DNA from: Lysobacter spongiicola DSM 21749 | GTDB taxonomy: Bacteria; Pseudomonadota; Gammaproteobacteria; Xanthomonadales; Xanthomonadaceae | NCBI RefSeq assembly: GCF_900167055.1 | Contig: NZ_FUXP01000006.1 | Location: 62,001-126,000, forward strand | Length of the DNA stretch: 64,000 bases | Direction of reading: 5' to 3' | Shown here: positions 18,124-29,273 of the stretch, one piece after another | Layout: the number at the start of each line of letters is the position of its first letter | Numbering within the stretch: the first letter of the stretch is position 1 | The notes under the pieces: generated by a model | Databases searched by the model: none | Told to the model about the DNA's origin: nothing | What the model saw: the letters and a program-made list of their open reading frames with translations, nothing else | Translations under genes and position numbers: made by a program

Positions 18124-19076
18124 GCCGCGGTCGCCGCGCGCGCCTCGATCGCGTCGAACAGGCCCGAACTGATGTTGAGGCCGAACTGCGCATCGATCTC
18201 GCGGATGCAGGTCGGGCTGGTGACGTTGACCTCGGTGAGGTAGTCGCCGATCACGTCCAGGCCCACCAGCACCATGCCCCGGCGCTTCATCTCCGGCCCG
18301 ACCCGGGCGGCGATCCAGCGATCGCGTTCGCTGAGCGGCCTTGCCTCGCCGCGCCCCCCGACGGCGAGGTTGCCGCGGAATTCGTCGCCCTGCGGGATCC
18401 GGGCCAGACAGTAGTCCACCGGCTCGCCATCGACCAGCAGGATGCGCTTGTCGCCCTCGCTGATCTCCGGCAGGAACCGCTGCGCCATCGCCAGGCTGGT
18501 GCCGCCCTGGGTCAGGGTCTCCAGGATGACGTTGCTGTTGGCCTCGCCGTGGTCGACCAGGAAGATGGAGCGCCCGCCCATGCCGTCCAGCGGCTTGAGC
18601 ACGGTGCGCCGGTGCTCGGCGACGAACGCCTTCAGGCTCGCCGGGTCCCGGGTCACCAGGGTGGGCGGACAGCATTCCGGGAACAACAGGGCCGCCAGCT
18701 TCTCGTTGTAGTCGCGCAGGCCCTGCGGGTCGTTCACCACCAGTGCGCCCGCGCGCTGCGCCAGCCCGAGGATCTGGGTGTCGTGGATGTACTCGGCATC
18801 CACCGGCGGGTCCTTGCGCATCAGCACCACGTGGCCGCGCCCCAGTGCCATCGGCGCCACCTCCCCGAGCTCGAACCAGCCGGCCGGGTCGTCCCGCACC
18901 GACAGCGGCGCCATGCGCGCGACCGCCTCGCCGCCGCGCAAAAACAGCCCGCCGGGCACCACGTACCACAACCTGTGGCCGCGCCGTTGCGCTTCCAGCA
19001 GCATCGCGAAGGTGCTGTCCTTGGCGATCCGGATCGATGCGATCGGATCCATCACGACGACGATATCGAGCGGCAT
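18120..19076 (-). CDS. gshB: Glutathione synthetase
   Basis: A 318-residue ATP-grasp ligase that joins gamma-glutamylcysteine and glycine to form glutathione; E. coli GshB has 316 residues. The N-terminus MPLDIVVVMDPIASI is typical and the ATP-grasp core is visible in VLKPLDGMGGRSIF, RFLPEISEGDKRILLVDGEP and GLDVIGDYLTEVNVTSPTC, the last providing the metal-binding Glu and Asn. The start at 19076 is set by homology; the frame stays open upstream. It is divergent from pilG over 185 bases and is followed on its own strand by the TonB-like gene with a four-base overlap. Confidence 0.95.
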   Translation of the reverse strand: MPLDIVVVMDPIASIRIAKDSTFAMLLEAQRRGHRLWYVVPGGLFLRGGEAVARMAPLSVRDDPAGWFELGEVAPMALGRGHVVLMRKDPPVDAEYIHDTQILGLAQRAGALVVNDPQGLRDYNEKLAALLFPECCPPTLVTRDPASLKAFVAEHRRTVLKPLDGMGGRSIFLVDHGEANSNVILETLTQGGTSLAMAQRFLPEISEGDKRILLVDGEPVDYCLARIPQGDEFRGNLAVGGRGEARPLSERDRWIAARVGPEMKRRGMVLVGLDVIGDYLTEVNVTSPTCIREIDAQFGLNISSGLFDAIEARAATAA

Positions 19077-19177
19077 GGCGGGCTGCAGGCGGGGGATACG
19101 CCGCGATGTTAGCAGGCGGACCAGCGTCGGCCGCGCGAACCCTGTCGCATTCATGTTCGCAGCTGCGACATGCGTGC

Positions 19178-19206
19178 TTGACAGTGCGCGCCGGGCTTGG
19201 AATAAA
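19178..19206 (+). promoter_or_regulatory. Sigma-70-like promoter for the pilG-chpC operon
   Basis: A perfect -35 hexamer TTGACA (19178-19183) is followed after exactly 17 bases by AATAAA (19201-19206), four of six matches to the -10 consensus. The pilG start is about 55 bases downstream and the region lies between divergent genes. It is the best promoter-like match I saw in the window. Confidence 0.6.
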
Positions 19207-19261
19207 GGACGCCTACGCGACGCGCCGGGGGATTCCGCGTCGGCGCTTCGCAACAGGGGAT

Positions 19262-19669
19262 ATGGAAAAAATGCAGGACGAGGGTCGCAATGGCAGCCTG
19301 GACGGCTTGCGGGTCATGGTCATCGATGACTCCAAGACCATCCGCCGCACCGCTGAAACGCTGCTCAAACGCGAAGGCTGCGCCGTGGTCACGGCCACCG
19401 ACGGCTTCGAGGCGTTGGCCAAGATCGCCGACCAGCAGCCACAGATCATCTTCGTGGATATCATGATGCCGCGCCTGGACGGCTACCAGACCTGCGCGCT
19501 GATCAAGAACAACCAGTTGTTCAAGAGCACGCCAGTGATCATGCTGTCATCCAAGGACGGCCTCTTCGACAAGGCCCGCGGACGGATCGTGGGTTCCGAG
19601 CAGTACCTGACCAAACCATTCACGCGCGAGGAACTCCTCGACGCGATACGCACGCACGTCAACGCCTGA
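19262..19669 (+). CDS. pilG: Twitching motility response regulator PilG
   Basis: A 135-residue single-domain CheY-like receiver. Asp residues in VMVIDDSKTIRR, the phospho-acceptor Asp66 in FVDIMMPRLDG, Ser in MLSSKDG and Lys in YLTKPF are all present, so it should be phosphorylated by ChpA. In P. aeruginosa PilG promotes pilus extension and raises cAMP. GGGG lies six bases before the ATG at 19262; an ATG nine bases later (19271) is also possible. It is the first gene of the Pil-Chp operon, and pilH follows after 18 bases. Confidence 0.93.
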   Translation: MEKMQDEGRNGSLDGLRVMVIDDSKTIRRTAETLLKREGCAVVTATDGFEALAKIADQQPQIIFVDIMMPRLDGYQTCALIKNNQLFKSTPVIMLSSKDGLFDKARGRIVGSEQYLTKPFTREELLDAIRTHVNA

Positions 19670-19687
19670 CCGGGGGGTAGGGCACCA

Positions 19688-20053
19688 ATGGCACGTATTC
19701 TTCTGATCGAGGATTCGCCGACAGACACGGCGGTCCTGACCCAGTTGCTGGAGCGCAACGGGCACGATGTACTGGCATCCGGCAGCGCCGAGGACGGCAT
19801 CGACATGTGCCGCCGGGAACAGCCGGACCTGGTCCTGATGGACGTGATCCTGCCGGGCATGAACGGCTTCCAGGCCACGCGGGCCCTCTCGCGCGGCGAG
19901 GACACCAAGGCCATCCCGGTGCTGATCGTCAGCACCAAGGGCATGGAGACGGACAAGGCCTGGGGGCTGCGCCAGGGTGCCAAGGACTACATCGTCAAGC
20001 CGCCGCGCGAAGCCGAGCTGATCGATCGCATCAACGCGCTGCTGGGGCCGTGA
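19688..20053 (+). CDS. pilH: Twitching motility response regulator PilH
   Basis: A 121-residue CheY-like receiver with the acidic pair in LLIEDSPTD, the phospho-acceptor Asp52 in LMDVILPGMNG, Ser/Thr in IVSTKGMETDK and Lys in YIVKPP. The conserved WGLRQGAKDYIVKPP stretch is typical of PilH. In the P. aeruginosa system PilH acts in pilus retraction and as a phosphate sink opposite PilG. The stop overlaps the GTG of pilI (GTGA). Confidence 0.93.
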   Translation: MARILLIEDSPTDTAVLTQLLERNGHDVLASGSAEDGIDMCRREQPDLVLMDVILPGMNGFQATRALSRGEDTKAIPVLIVSTKGMETDKAWGLRQGAKDYIVKPPREAELIDRINALLGP

Positions 20054-20700
20054 ACGAGCGCCCGGAAATGGCACTTTCGCCCTTTGACGCGCTGGTCGAC
20101 TACGAGCGTCGCAGCCTGGCCCATGTCACCGGCCTGCCCGAAGAGCTTGAGGCGCCGGGCTTGTGGCGCGGCGTCGGCTATCGCATCGGCAACCGCTGGC
20201 TGGCCTCGGAATTCGACCAGGTCATCGAGATCCTGCCGTTGCCACAGGTCACGCCCGTGCCCGGTGCGCAGGGCTGGATGCTCGGCCTGGCGAACGTGCG
20301 CGGCAACCTGCTGCCGATCGTCGACCTCAAGCAGTTCCTCGATGGCGAGCGCACCGTGCTGCATGACGGCCAGCGCATCCTGCTGATGCGCCAGCCCGGC
20401 GGCGACGTCGCCGTGCTGATCGACGAACTGTTCGGCCAGCGCAGCTTCACCGAGCAGGACCAGGCGGATGCCGCCGAGGTCGCCGGTGGGCTCGCCGAAG
20501 GCCGCTATGCCAACTTCGTCGACCGGGTGTATCTGCTCGACGGCCAGCCCTGGGTGGTGTTCAGCCTGGAGCGGCTGGCCCGCACCCCTGAATTCAGACA
20601 AGCCGCATCCGATACCGTGCGCCCCGAAGCGCGCGCCACCGAACGTCCTGCCGGCAGCACCGGCACCAGCTACGCACCCGAGGTTGAACATGAGCACTGA
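20050..20700 (+). CDS. pilI: CheW-like coupling protein PilI
   Basis: A 216-residue protein with one CheW domain (about residues 40-175). Characteristic segments are [44 protein letters not shown] and [14 protein letters not shown]. It would link the receptor PilJ to the kinase ChpA. A Pro/Ala/Thr-rich tail of about 35 residues follows. The GTG at 20050 is chosen for its overlap with the pilH stop; an ATG 18 bases later is an alternative, but its ribosome binding site is too close. The end overlaps pilJ by 11 bases. Confidence 0.88.
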   Translation: MNERPEMALSPFDALVDYERRSLAHVTGLPEELEAPGLWRGVGYRIGNRWLASEFDQVIEILPLPQVTPVPGAQGWMLGLANVRGNLLPIVDLKQFLDGERTVLHDGQRILLMRQPGGDVAVLIDELFGQRSFTEQDQADAAEVAGGLAEGRYANFVDRVYLLDGQPWVVFSLERLARTPEFRQAASDTVRPEARATERPAGSTGTSYAPEVEHEH

Positions 20701-22711
20701 AATCAATTCCGTCGCAGGCAAGGCCCGCAACGTCGGGGTCAACACCTGGCTGGTCGTGCTTGGCCTGGCGGTGCTGGTCCTCGGCCTGAACATCGGTTAC
20801 GCCACGTGGAAGGCGGGCCGCCTGAGCGGCGCCGGCGGCGCCGCATCGGACCTGCAGGTGCTGTCGCAGAAACTGGCCGTCCAGGGGCGCGAGGCGGTGG
20901 GTGGTGACGCAGAGGCCTTCGGCGAGTTCCGCGAGATCAAGACCGAGATCGACCAGAACGTGGCCGACCTCAACGCCGATTTCGGCACGACCCCGGGCGT
21001 CGCCGATCCGATCGCCGATGTCACCGCGATCTGGGCGCCGTTGGACAAGAGCGCCGAACAGGTGCTGGCGAGCCAGGAGGCGGTGCTGGGCCTGGCCGGC
21101 AACGCCGAGAGCTTCACCAACCGCGTGCCCGACCTGCAGGCGCAGCTCGACGAGGTGGTTCGCGCGATGTCCGCCGGCGGCGCACCGTCGTCGCAGGTTT
21201 ACTACGCGCTGCGCCAGGTGGTGCTGTCGGGAACGATGGCGCGCCGGGTGACCGAGATCCAGGCCGGCGGCCCGGGTGCCGAGGCCGCCGGTGAAGGCCT
21301 GGCCCGCGACGCGGCGGTGTTCGGCAACGTCCTTGCCGGCCTGCGCGAAGGCGACGAGGCGGCCGGTATCAACCAGATCACCAATGCCGGCGCGCTCGCT
21401 GCCCTGAACCAGGCCGATGCGCTCTGGCAGGAGATGCGGGCCGACCTGGACCAGATCCTCGCGACCTCCCAGAACCTGTTCCGCGCGCAGGCCGCGGCCG
21501 ATGCGATCACCGCCGGTTCGGATGAACTGGAGTCCGCCGGGCAGACGCTGTTCAACGCGTTCAACGCTTTCGGTTCGCTGAGCGACCGCAGCATCCTGGG
21601 CAACCTGTGGATCTCGATCATCTCCGGTGCCATCGCGCTGCTGGCCATCGTCGGCCTGCTGTTCTCCCTCAACAAGCAGCAGCAGGTGCGTTACGAGACC
21701 ACCAAGGAACTCAACGACCGCAACCAGGAGGCGATCATGCGCCTGCTGGACGAAATGGGATCGCTCGCGGAAGGCGATCTGACCGTGAAGGCGACCGTGA
21801 CCGAGGACATGACCGGTGCGATCGCGGACTCCATCAACTTCGCCGTCGAGCAGCTGCGCAGCCTGGTGCAGACCATTACCGACACCTCGGTGCAGGTCGC
21901 CTCCAGCGCGCAGGAGACCCAGGCCACCGCCATGCACCTGGCTGAAGCGGCCGAACACCAGGCCCAGGAGATCACCTCGGCCTCCAACCGCATCAGCGAG
22001 ATCGCGGCCAGCATCGACCAGGTGTCGAAGAACTCCGCCGAGTCCGCCGACGTGGCGCAGCGCTCGGTGCAGATCGCAACCGCCGGTGCCGGCGTGGTGC
22101 GCCAGACGATCCAGGGCATGGACAACATCCGTGACCAGATCCAGGAGACCTCCAAGCGCATCAAGCGGCTGGGTGAAAGCTCCCAGGAAATCGGCTCGAT
22201 CGTTGAACTGATCAACGACATCTCCGAGCAGACCAACATCCTGGCGCTGAACGCGGCCATCCAGGCGGCCTCGGCCGGTGAGGCCGGCCGCGGGTTCGCA
22301 GTGGTGGCCGACGAAGTGCAGCGCCTCGCGGAACGTTCCTCGAACGCGACCAAGCGGATCGAGTCGCTGGTGCAGACCATTCAGTCCGATACCAACGAGG
22401 CGGTCAGCTCGATGGAGCAGACGACCTCGGAAGTGGTCGCCGGTGCACGGTTGGCCGAGGACGCGGGTACCGCGCTGGGCGAGATCGAAAAGGTGTCGTC
22501 TGACCTGTCCGGCCTCATCCAGGGCATCTCGTCGGCCGCGCAGCAGCAGTCCGGCGCTGCGGCCAACATCACCCAGACGATGAACACCATCCAGCAGATC
22601 ACCTCGCAGACTACCCAGGGCGCCAACCAGACCGCGCAGTCGATTGGAAACCTGGCGCAGCTGGCCGCGGACCTGCGCCGTTCGGTCGCCGACTTCAAGC
22701 TGCCGGCCTGA
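20690..22711 (+). CDS. pilJ: Twitching motility methyl-accepting receptor PilJ
   Basis: A 673-residue chemoreceptor. It has a cytoplasmic tip, membrane helix 1 (about residues 19-37), a roughly 265-residue periplasmic helical PilJ-type sensor, helix 2 (about 305-325), a HAMP-like region ([19 protein letters not shown]) and a long signalling coiled coil. The hairpin tip [38 protein letters not shown] is close to the family consensus. PilJ senses pilin or surface contact and controls ChpA. No PilK methyltransferase gene follows it; only 85 bases separate it from chpA, and the downstream CheB-like protein lacks catalytic residues, so its methylation state may not be regulated by this operon. Confidence 0.93.
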   Translation: MSTEINSVAGKARNVGVNTWLVVLGLAVLVLGLNIGYATWKAGRLSGAGGAASDLQVLSQKLAVQGREAVGGDAEAFGEFREIKTEIDQNVADLNADFGTTPGVADPIADVTAIWAPLDKSAEQVLASQEAVLGLAGNAESFTNRVPDLQAQLDEVVRAMSAGGAPSSQVYYALRQVVLSGTMARRVTEIQAGGPGAEAAGEGLARDAAVFGNVLAGLREGDEAAGINQITNAGALAALNQADALWQEMRADLDQILATSQNLFRAQAAADAITAGSDELESAGQTLFNAFNAFGSLSDRSILGNLWISIISGAIALLAIVGLLFSLNKQQQVRYETTKELNDRNQEAIMRLLDEMGSLAEGDLTVKATVTEDMTGAIADSINFAVEQLRSLVQTITDTSVQVASSAQETQATAMHLAEAAEHQAQEITSASNRISEIAASIDQVSKNSAESADVAQRSVQIATAGAGVVRQTIQGMDNIRDQIQETSKRIKRLGESSQEIGSIVELINDISEQTNILALNAAIQAASAGEAGRGFAVVADEVQRLAERSSNATKRIESLVQTIQSDTNEAVSSMEQTTSEVVAGARLAEDAGTALGEIEKVSSDLSGLIQGISSAAQQQSGAAANITQTMNTIQQITSQTTQGANQTAQSIGNLAQLAADLRRSVADFKLPA

Positions 22712-22731
22712 CCCCTGTATTTGGACTCGTG

Positions 22732-22800
22732 ATGAACAGCCCCACCCCCGGTCGAGCCTGCCTGACGCGCGCGCCCGCTGACCTGCGGAGCAAGCGATGA
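22732..22800 (+). other. 22-codon ORF in the pilJ-chpA gap (possible leader)
   Basis: A short frame [22 protein letters not shown] ends with TGA overlapping the chpA ATG (ATGA). It sits where pilK is found in P. aeruginosa. The ribosome binding site is poor and no homology is recognisable, so it is only a candidate translational leader; chance is a fair explanation. Confidence 0.2.
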
Positions 22801-25800
22801 CAGTCATGCGTGACGCGATCGACACCACCACGCTCGGCTGGATCAAGCCCGAGCTGGACGAGACCCTGACCCGGGCACGGCAGGACATCGAGGCGTTCGT
22901 CGATTCGCCCGGGGATGCCGGCCCGATGCGCAGCTGCGCCAGCCACCTGCACCAGGTGCACGGCACGCTGCGGATGATCGAGCTGTACGCCCCGGCGATG
23001 GTGGCCGAGGAGATGGAACGGCTGGCGCTGGCGCTGGTGCACGGCGAGATCGCCGACCGCGACGATGCGTGCGCAATGCTGATGCGCGGCGTGGTGCAGT
23101 TGCCGGACTACCTCGAGCGCCTGCAGGGCGGCCACCGCGACATCCCCATCGTCCTGCTGCCGCTGCTCAACGAGCTGCGCGCGACGCGCGGCGAGACCGG
23201 GCTGAACGAGAGTGTGCTGTTCGCGCCCAACCTCGACCGCCCATTGCCTGGCGACCTGCCGGCGCCTCCCGAGGCAGCCGCCGCCACCATCCGCACCGGC
23301 GTCCAGCCGGCCAGCCCCGGCCTGGCGGCACTGCGCGATGCGCTCGCCCAGTGGCCTGAAAACGGTGCGCCGGCCGACGCCGCGCAGCTGGCGCGCGTGG
23401 TCGACGGCCTGCTTGCCGAGGTATCGGTCGAGCCCCTGCGGCGCATGTTGTGGGTGGCTTCGTCGGTGGCCGGCGCGCTGCGCGACGGTGCCCTGCCACC
23501 CACGCGCGCACTGCGCCTGGCGTTCGGCGGCGTGGAGCGCGAAGCCCGCCAGATGCTGGACGACAACGGCTTCAGTGCGCCGAGCGGTGAGCCCAATGCG
23601 GAGCCCACCCGGCAGTTGCTTTACCACGTCGCCCACAGCCAGGGCGGCCATCCGGCGCTGGACAACCTGCGCCGGACCTTCGAGCTGGACACTCAGTTGC
23701 CCAGCGAGTCGGAGATCGAACACGCGCGCGGCAGCCTGAGCGGGCGCAACCGTGCGCTGCTGGACACCGTCTCGGCAGCGATCAAGGAAGACCTGTTGCG
23801 GGTAAAGGACTCGCTCGACCTGCACCTGCGTACCGGCAAGACCGACATCGATGACCTGCGTCCGCAGGTCGAGGCCCTCGGCCGGGTCAGCGACACCCTG
23901 GGCATGATGGGCCTGGGCATTGCCCGCGGCGTGGTGATGCAGCAGCGAGATGCGATGCACGAGATCGTCACCGGACAACGGCCCGCGGACGAATCGGCCC
24001 TGCTCGACGTTGCCGGCGCGCTGCTGTACGTGGACGCATCGCTCGACGAACAGGTGGCACGCCTGGGCCTGCCCGACGACCGCGCGGACGAGGACGTCCT
24101 GGCAAGCGAATCGCGCAAGGTGCTCGAAGTGGTGGTGCGCGAGGCGATCGCCAACTTCGGCGACGCACGCCAGTCGTTCGTCGCTTTCGTGGAAACCAAC
24201 TGGGACCACGCCGAACTGGTGGAAGTCCCGCGCCTGCTGGACGAGGTGAGCGGCGCGCTGCGCATCCTCGACCTGCACCTGCCGGCCGACTACCTGCACG
24301 GCGTGAAGCGCTATACCGAGGTCGAACTGATCGGCCGCAAGCGCGTCCCCAACAGCAAGCAACTCGACACGATGGCCGACGCACTGGCCAGCGTGGAGTA
24401 CTACCTCGAAGCCCTGCGCGAGCAGCGCCCCAACCGCGAGCGCATCCTCGAGATCGCGCGCCACAGCCTTGAAAGCCTGGGCTACTGGCCGCTTCCGGAC
24501 GAAAGCACGGTCACTGCGACCGCGCCATCGCCGGTGTCGTTCGAAGACCAGGACAATGCCGCCGCCGCACTTGGCATGGGTCCGGCAAGCACCCCGGAGG
24601 CGAAGCGCGAAGAAGAAGCCGCGACGGCCCCGTCGGAACAGCCGACCACCGGGGTATCCACGCCCGGCGGGGAGTCGGACCGGAGCGAAGCGCCCGCGCC
24701 GGAAACCGCACCGACGCCCGCTCCAGCTCCCGCCCCGGCGCCGACCGGCGGCGCGGATGGTTTCGAGCACAGTGATGACATCGACGACGAGATCCGCGAG
24801 GTGTTCCTCGAGGAGCTCGAGGAGGAAATCACCAACCTCGGCAACCTCCTGGGTGCGTGGAAGCACGCGCCCGAGAGCATGGAGCAACTGCGCTCGATCC
24901 GCCGCGTCTTCCACACGCTGAAGGGCAGTGGCCGGCTGGTAGGTGCCAGGACCCTGGGCGAGTTCAGCTGGAAGATCGAGAACATGCTCAACCGGGTCCT
25001 GGACGGGACCCGTCCCGCCAGCCCGGCAGTGGTGTCGCTGGTGGAGCACGCGTACGGCGTGTTGCCGCAGTTGCACGCCGCCCTGCAGGGCTCGGGTGCG
25101 GTGCGCGCCGACCTCGCGGGCATCGAGGCCATCGCCGACCGCCTGGCGGCCGGCGAGGAAGCCAATTACGTTCCGCCTGCCGCCCTGGTCGAAGAGACGG
25201 TCGAGGAGCCGGAGACTGTCGACACCGCGCAGCCGCCAGAGGGCGATACGGAGCTCGACGCCGCCACCAGCGTCGACAGCGCCCCGGCCGAACCAGGCGC
25301 GCCGCAGGTGCTCGACGAGCCCGGCATCCCGGCGTCGGTCGATCCGGTGCTGCTGGAAATCCTCGGAACCGAAGTCACCGGCCATCTGGCCACCATCGAG
25401 ACCTGGCTGCAGGCCAGCCGGGCCGAGCCAAGGCCGGCCGATGACCGCCTGCAGCGCGCCATCCATACCCTCAACGGCGCATTCGCGATGACCGAGGTCC
25501 CGGTCATCACCGACATCACCACGCCGGCCGAAGCGTACGTGAAGCGCCTGCTCGCCGCGGGCGAAACCCCGACGTCCGAAGGCGTGGATGCGCTCTCGGA
25601 GGTCTCCTCCGCCGTGTCCGCGACCCTGGCCGCGCTGCAGTCGGCGTCGCCACGCATCCCGGCCTTCAGCGGGCTGGCCGAGCGCATGAGCGCCCTGCGC
25701 GACACGCTGCCCGTCGCTCGCATGCCGCTGCCGAGCGAGGACGACATCGCACTGCCGTCGGTGCCGACGCGCGGTATTTCCGTGGTCGACCTCAGCGCCT

Positions 25801-28800
25801 ATTCGGGTGATGAGAGCCTGGCCGCAGAAGTCGAAGAGACGGAACCGGTCGGGATCGACCCGTCGGAGGCGGAATCCGCGGAGAACGAGCGTCTGGAAGC
25901 CGAGCGGCTCGAGGCCGAGCGCCTCGAAGCAGAGCGCGTCGAGGCCGAACGTGCCGAAGCGGAGCGTCTCGAGGCCGAGCGTCTCGAAGCCGAACGTGTC
26001 GAGGCCGAGCGCCTGGAAGCAGAGCGCGTCGAGGCCGAACGTGCCGAAGCGGAGCGTCTCGAGGCCGAGCGTCTCGAAGCCGAACGTGTCGAGGCCGAAC
26101 GTGTCGAGGCCGAGCGCCTTGAAGCAGAGCGCCTTGAAGCAGAGCGCCTCGAAGCAGAGCGCGCCGAAATGGAGCGTCTGGAAGCCGACCGGCTCGAAGC
26201 CGATCGTGTCGAAGCCGAGCGTGTCGAGGCCGAACGACTCGAAGCGGAACGCATCGAAACCGAACGACTCGAAGCAGAGCGTAAGGAAGCCGCACGTATC
26301 GAGGCGGAGCGCCACCAGGCCGAGCAGGAGGCGCTGGCCGCGGAGGCTGCCACCAGTGACGCCCGGGTGCCGGACGAAGAGGATTCTGCGGCCGAAATCG
26401 AGGCTGCGACCGCCGAAGCTGCGATCCTGGAGTCGGAGCGGCTGGAGGCCGAGCGCCTCGAAGCCGATCTCGCAGTTGCCGAGGCTGCAGACGCGGAGGC
26501 CAAGCATGCCGAAGCCGAGCGCGCGGAAGCCGAGCGTCTCGAAGCCGAGGCCATCGAGACGGCGCGCGCAGAGGCCGAACGGCTGGAAGCCGAACGCCTG
26601 GCCGAGGAGGAACGGGAGTACGCAAAGCTCGAAGCGGAATATGCGGAAGCCGACCGCATCGCGCGCGAACGTGCCGAAGCCGAAGCCGAAGCCGAAGCCG
26701 AAGCCGAAGCCGAAGCCGAAGCCGAAGCGCCCGTCGAGGCGGACGACGACGAGGTCCAGCCCGAGCCGGCCGACGCCGCACGCGATGAGGAAGACGCTAC
26801 GGCCGAGCCGGTGGTGGAAACACTGCTGGCACTCGGCAACCTCGACGTGGAGGACCCGGACGAGGCGCTCGATCTCACCGATCTGGATCCGGAGCTCGTC
26901 GACATTTTCGTGGAAGAGGGTGGCGACCTGCTCGACCACTCCGATGGCCTGCTGGCGCAACTGCGTGAATCGCCGTCCGAGCGCGAGCCGCTGGTCGGCC
27001 TGCAGCGCGACCTGCACACCCTGAAGGGTGGTGCACGCATGGCCGGCATCATGGCCGTGGGCGAGCTGGGCCACGTCATGGAGTCGCTGCTGGAGGCCGT
27101 GGTCGAGCAGCACGTGGAGCTGGGCCGCGATGGCGTGCCGTTGCTGGAGCGAGGGTTCGATCGATTGCACGCGATGATCACCCGCGTTGGTGACCGTCGT
27201 GCCATCGCCATGCCCGAAGCCTTGGTCGCCGAGTTCGAAGCACGCTCGCGTGGCCGCACCACCGCCCGTGTCGAGACGCCGGCGGACGTGCCGGTCGAAG
27301 CAGCGCAGACGGCGCTCCCACCGGCTGCGAAGTCCGTGGAAGCGCCTGCACCTGCGTCCGCACCGGCCGCGCTCAAGCCGCTCTCGGCACCGATCGACGA
27401 CACGGTGCCGGGCGATGACGAAGAAATCAGCGTCCGTGCACCTCAGGAACAGGTGCGTATCCGCGCCGACCTGCTCGACCGGCTGGTCAACTATGCCGGT
27501 GAGGTCGCGATCTACCGCGCCCGCCTCGAACAGCAGCTGGGTGCCTTCCGCGGCGCGATCGCGGAAATGGCCGCGACCAATACCCGAATGCGCGACCAGC
27601 TGCGCCGGCTGGAGATCGAGACCGAGGCCCAGATCGTCGCCCGCTATCAGCGCGAGACGGAAGAGGGCGAGCAGGTATTCGATCCGCTGGAGCTGGATCG
27701 CTTCTCGAACCTGCAGCAGCTGTCGCGCGCGCTGTCGGAGTCGGCGGCCGACCAGAACAGCCTGCAGGTCACGCTGGACGACCTGACGCGCCAGTACGAA
27801 ACCCTGCTGCTGCAGCAGTCGCGCGTGAGCTCGGACCTGCAGGAAGGCCTGATGCGCACCCGCATGGTGCCGTTCGATGCGCTGTTGCCGCGCCTGCGCC
27901 GGGTCGTGCGCCAGGCCTCGGGCGAGCTGGGCAAGCAGGTCACGCTGAAGCTCGACGGTTCCCAGGGCGAACTCGACCGCAACGTGCTCGAGCGCATGAC
28001 CGCCCCGCTGGAGCACATGCTCCGTAACGCAATCGCCCATGGCCTGGAAAGGCCGGAGGATCGCGATGCGGCAGGCAAGCCGGAAGAGGGCACGGTCCGC
28101 ATCGCGATCCGTCGCGAGGGTTCGGAAGTGGTGCTGGAGGTCGGCGACGACGGTCGCGGCCTGGACCGCAACGCCATCCGCCGGCGCGGCGTCGAGCGCG
28201 GCCTTGTCCGCGAGGACGCGGTACTGGCCGATGCCGACCTGGACATGCTCATCCTCGAGCCGGGCTTCTCCACCGCCAGCGAAGTGAGCCGGCTCGCCGG
28301 CCGCGGCGTCGGCATGGACGTGGTCGCCAGCGAGGTCCGCCAGCTCGGCGGCACGCTGGACATCCACTCCCGGCCCGGACAGGGCACCACCTTCACCCTG
28401 CGCCTGCCGCAGACGCTGGCCGTCACCCAGGCGGTGTTCGTCAAGATCGGCGAGACCACCTACGCGGTTCCGATCGCATCGGTCCGCGGCGTGGGCCGGG
28501 TCGCGCGCGAAGAGCTGGTCGATGCCGATGGCCAGTCACGCGATGCGGTCTACAGCTACGGCGGCGATGATTACGCCATCCACGACCTGGGCCATCTGGT
28601 CGGCCTCGCACCCGCGAAGGCCGAAGGCCAGCTGCAGATGCCGGTGCTGCTGGTGCGATCGGGTGACCTGCATGCCGCGGTGACCGTCGACCAGGTCCTC
28701 GGCAACCGAGAGATCGTGGTCAAGCCGGTGGGCCCGCAGGTGGCATCGGTGCCGGGCATCTTCGGCGCGACCATCATGGGTGACGGGCGGGTCGTGGTGA

Positions 28801-29273
28801 TCCTGGACGTTGCCCCGCTGGTGCGCCGCCAGGCCGCGCTGCCGCGCGACCACGTGCATGCACTGGCGCCGGTGGCCGAGAGCCGCCCGGTTCCACTGGT
28901 GATGGTGGTCGACGATTCGGTGACGATGCGCAAGGTCACCGGCCGCGTGCTGGAACGCCACAACTTCGAGGTGGCCACCGCGAAGGACGGCGTCGATGCG
29001 CTTGAGCGCATGGTGGACGTGGTCCCGGACCTGATGCTGCTCGACATCGAGATGCCGCGCATGGACGGTTACGAGCTGGCGACACAGATGAAGGCGGATC
29101 CGCGCCTGAAGGACGTGCCGATCGTGATGATCACCTCTCGTACCGGCGAGAAGCACCGCCAGCGCGCCATGGACATCGGCGTGGACCGGTACCTGGGCAA
29201 GCCGTACCAGGAGCCGGAGCTGATGCGGAACGTGCACGAGCTGCTCGGCACCGGGCGTCGCCATGACGGATGA
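22797..29273 (+). CDS. chpA: Giant hybrid chemotaxis histidine kinase ChpA (PilL)
   Basis: A 2158-residue CheA-type kinase of the Pil-Chp pathway. HPt-like modules carry intact HTLKG sites at His706 and His1407, a variant HTLNG at His890 and an HQVHG variant at His52; further degenerate HPt-like bundles fill residues 120-560. A low-complexity linker follows (about 1031-1310): 29 pentads of the type ERLEA, then an EA dipeptide tract. The CheA core follows: dimerisation (about 1480-1640), HATPase with the N box at Asn1744 and GDDGRGLD and GRGVGMD motifs, a CheW domain (about 1840-1980) and a C-terminal receiver with Asp2039/Asp2040 and phospho-acceptor Asp2083 ([13 protein letters not shown]). 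It should phosphorylate PilG and PilH. It overlaps the next gene by 11 bases. Confidence 0.95.
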   Translation: MTVMRDAIDTTTLGWIKPELDETLTRARQDIEAFVDSPGDAGPMRSCASHLHQVHGTLRMIELYAPAMVAEEMERLALALVHGEIADRDDACAMLMRGVVQLPDYLERLQGGHRDIPIVLLPLLNELRATRGETGLNESVLFAPNLDRPLPGDLPAPPEAAAATIRTGVQPASPGLAALRDALAQWPENGAPADAAQLARVVDGLLAEVSVEPLRRMLWVASSVAGALRDGALPPTRALRLAFGGVEREARQMLDDNGFSAPSGEPNAEPTRQLLYHVAHSQGGHPALDNLRRTFELDTQLPSESEIEHARGSLSGRNRALLDTVSAAIKEDLLRVKDSLDLHLRTGKTDIDDLRPQVEALGRVSDTLGMMGLGIARGVVMQQRDAMHEIVTGQRPADESALLDVAGALLYVDASLDEQVARLGLPDDRADEDVLASESRKVLEVVVREAIANFGDARQSFVAFVETNWDHAELVEVPRLLDEVSGALRILDLHLPADYLHGVKRYTEVELIGRKRVPNSKQLDTMADALASVEYYLEALREQRPNRERILEIARHSLESLGYWPLPDESTVTATAPSPVSFEDQDNAAAALGMGPASTPEAKREEEAATAPSEQPTTGVSTPGGESDRSEAPAPETAPTPAPAPAPAPTGGADGFEHSDDIDDEIREVFLEELEEEITNLGNLLGAWKHAPESMEQLRSIRRVFHTLKGSGRLVGARTLGEFSWKIENMLNRVLDGTRPASPAVVSLVEHAYGVLPQLHAALQGSGAVRADLAGIEAIADRLAAGEEANYVPPAALVEETVEEPETVDTAQPPEGDTELDAATSVDSAPAEPGAPQVLDEPGIPASVDPVLLEILGTEVTGHLATIETWLQASRAEPRPADDRLQRAIHTLNGAFAMTEVPVITDITTPAEAYVKRLLAAGETPTSEGVDALSEVSSAVSATLAALQSASPRIPAFSGLAERMSALRDTLPVARMPLPSEDDIALPSVPTRGISVVDLSAYSGDESLAAEVEETEPVGIDPSEAESAENERLEAERLEAERLEAERVEAERAEAERLEAERLEAERVEAERLEAERVEAERAEAERLEAERLEAERVEAERVEAERLEAERLEAERLEAERAEMERLEADRLEADRVEAERVEAERLEAERIETERLEAERKEAARIEAERHQAEQEALAAEAATSDARVPDEEDSAAEIEAATAEAAILESERLEAERLEADLAVAEAADAEAKHAEAERAEAERLEAEAIETARAEAERLEAERLAEEEREYAKLEAEYAEADRIARERAEAEAEAEAEAEAEAEAEAPVEADDDEVQPEPADAARDEEDATAEPVVETLLALGNLDVEDPDEALDLTDLDPELVDIFVEEGGDLLDHSDGLLAQLRESPSEREPLVGLQRDLHTLKGGARMAGIMAVGELGHVMESLLEAVVEQHVELGRDGVPLLERGFDRLHAMITRVGDRRAIAMPEALVAEFEARSRGRTTARVETPADVPVEAAQTALPPAAKSVEAPAPASAPAALKPLSAPIDDTVPGDDEEISVRAPQEQVRIRADLLDRLVNYAGEVAIYRARLEQQLGAFRGAIAEMAATNTRMRDQLRRLEIETEAQIVARYQRETEEGEQVFDPLELDRFSNLQQLSRALSESAADQNSLQVTLDDLTRQYETLLLQQSRVSSDLQEGLMRTRMVPFDALLPRLRRVVRQASGELGKQVTLKLDGSQGELDRNVLERMTAPLEHMLRNAIAHGLERPEDRDAAGKPEEGTVRIAIRREGSEVVLEVGDDGRGLDRNAIRRRGVERGLVREDAVLADADLDMLILEPGFSTASEVSRLAGRGVGMDVVASEVRQLGGTLDIHSRPGQGTTFTLRLPQTLAVTQAVFVKIGETTYAVPIASVRGVGRVAREELVDADGQSRDAVYSYGGDDYAIHDLGHLVGLAPAKAEGQLQMPVLLVRSGDLHAAVTVDQVLGNREIVVKPVGPQVASVPGIFGATIMGDGRVVVILDVAPLVRRQAALPRDHVHALAPVAESRPVPLVMVVDDSVTMRKVTGRVLERHNFEVATAKDGVDALERMVDVVPDLMLLDIEMPRMDGYELATQMKADPRLKDVPIVMITSRTGEKHRQRAMDIGVDRYLGKPYQEPELMRNVHELLGTGRRHDG
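25887..26321 (+). repeat. 29-unit 15-bp coding repeat in chpA (ERLEA pentads) with a 90-bp tandem duplication
   Basis: Twenty-nine consecutive 15-base units encode E-R-(L/V/A)-E-A pentads (residues 1031-1175), predicted as one long charged alpha-helix. Within them, 25926-26008 and 26016-26098 are identical over 83 bases at a period of 90 bases (six units), and the match extends upstream with one mismatch. This marks a recent tandem duplication. Units are multiples of three, so copy change alters helix length without frameshift. Confidence 0.95.
26676..26729 (+). repeat. Hexanucleotide microsatellite (GAAGCC)8 plus GAAGCG in chpA
   Basis: Eight perfect GAAGCC units and one GAAGCG encode a Glu-Ala dipeptide run starting at residue 1294. 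Such tracts are prone to slippage; a change of one unit adds or removes two residues and keeps the frame. Confidence 0.95.

Noticed and set aside
25887-26321. Regular short repeats that could suggest a CRISPR array
   Set aside because: Units are contiguous 15-mers with no spacers, in frame, encoding a pentapeptide within chpA.
22695-28367. A very long open frame (1890 codons) on the minus strand opposite chpA
   Set aside because: It mirrors chpA exactly, arises from high GC and the repeated 15-mers, is strongly biased in residue composition and has no recognisable domain. chpA on the plus strand is fully explained by known domains.
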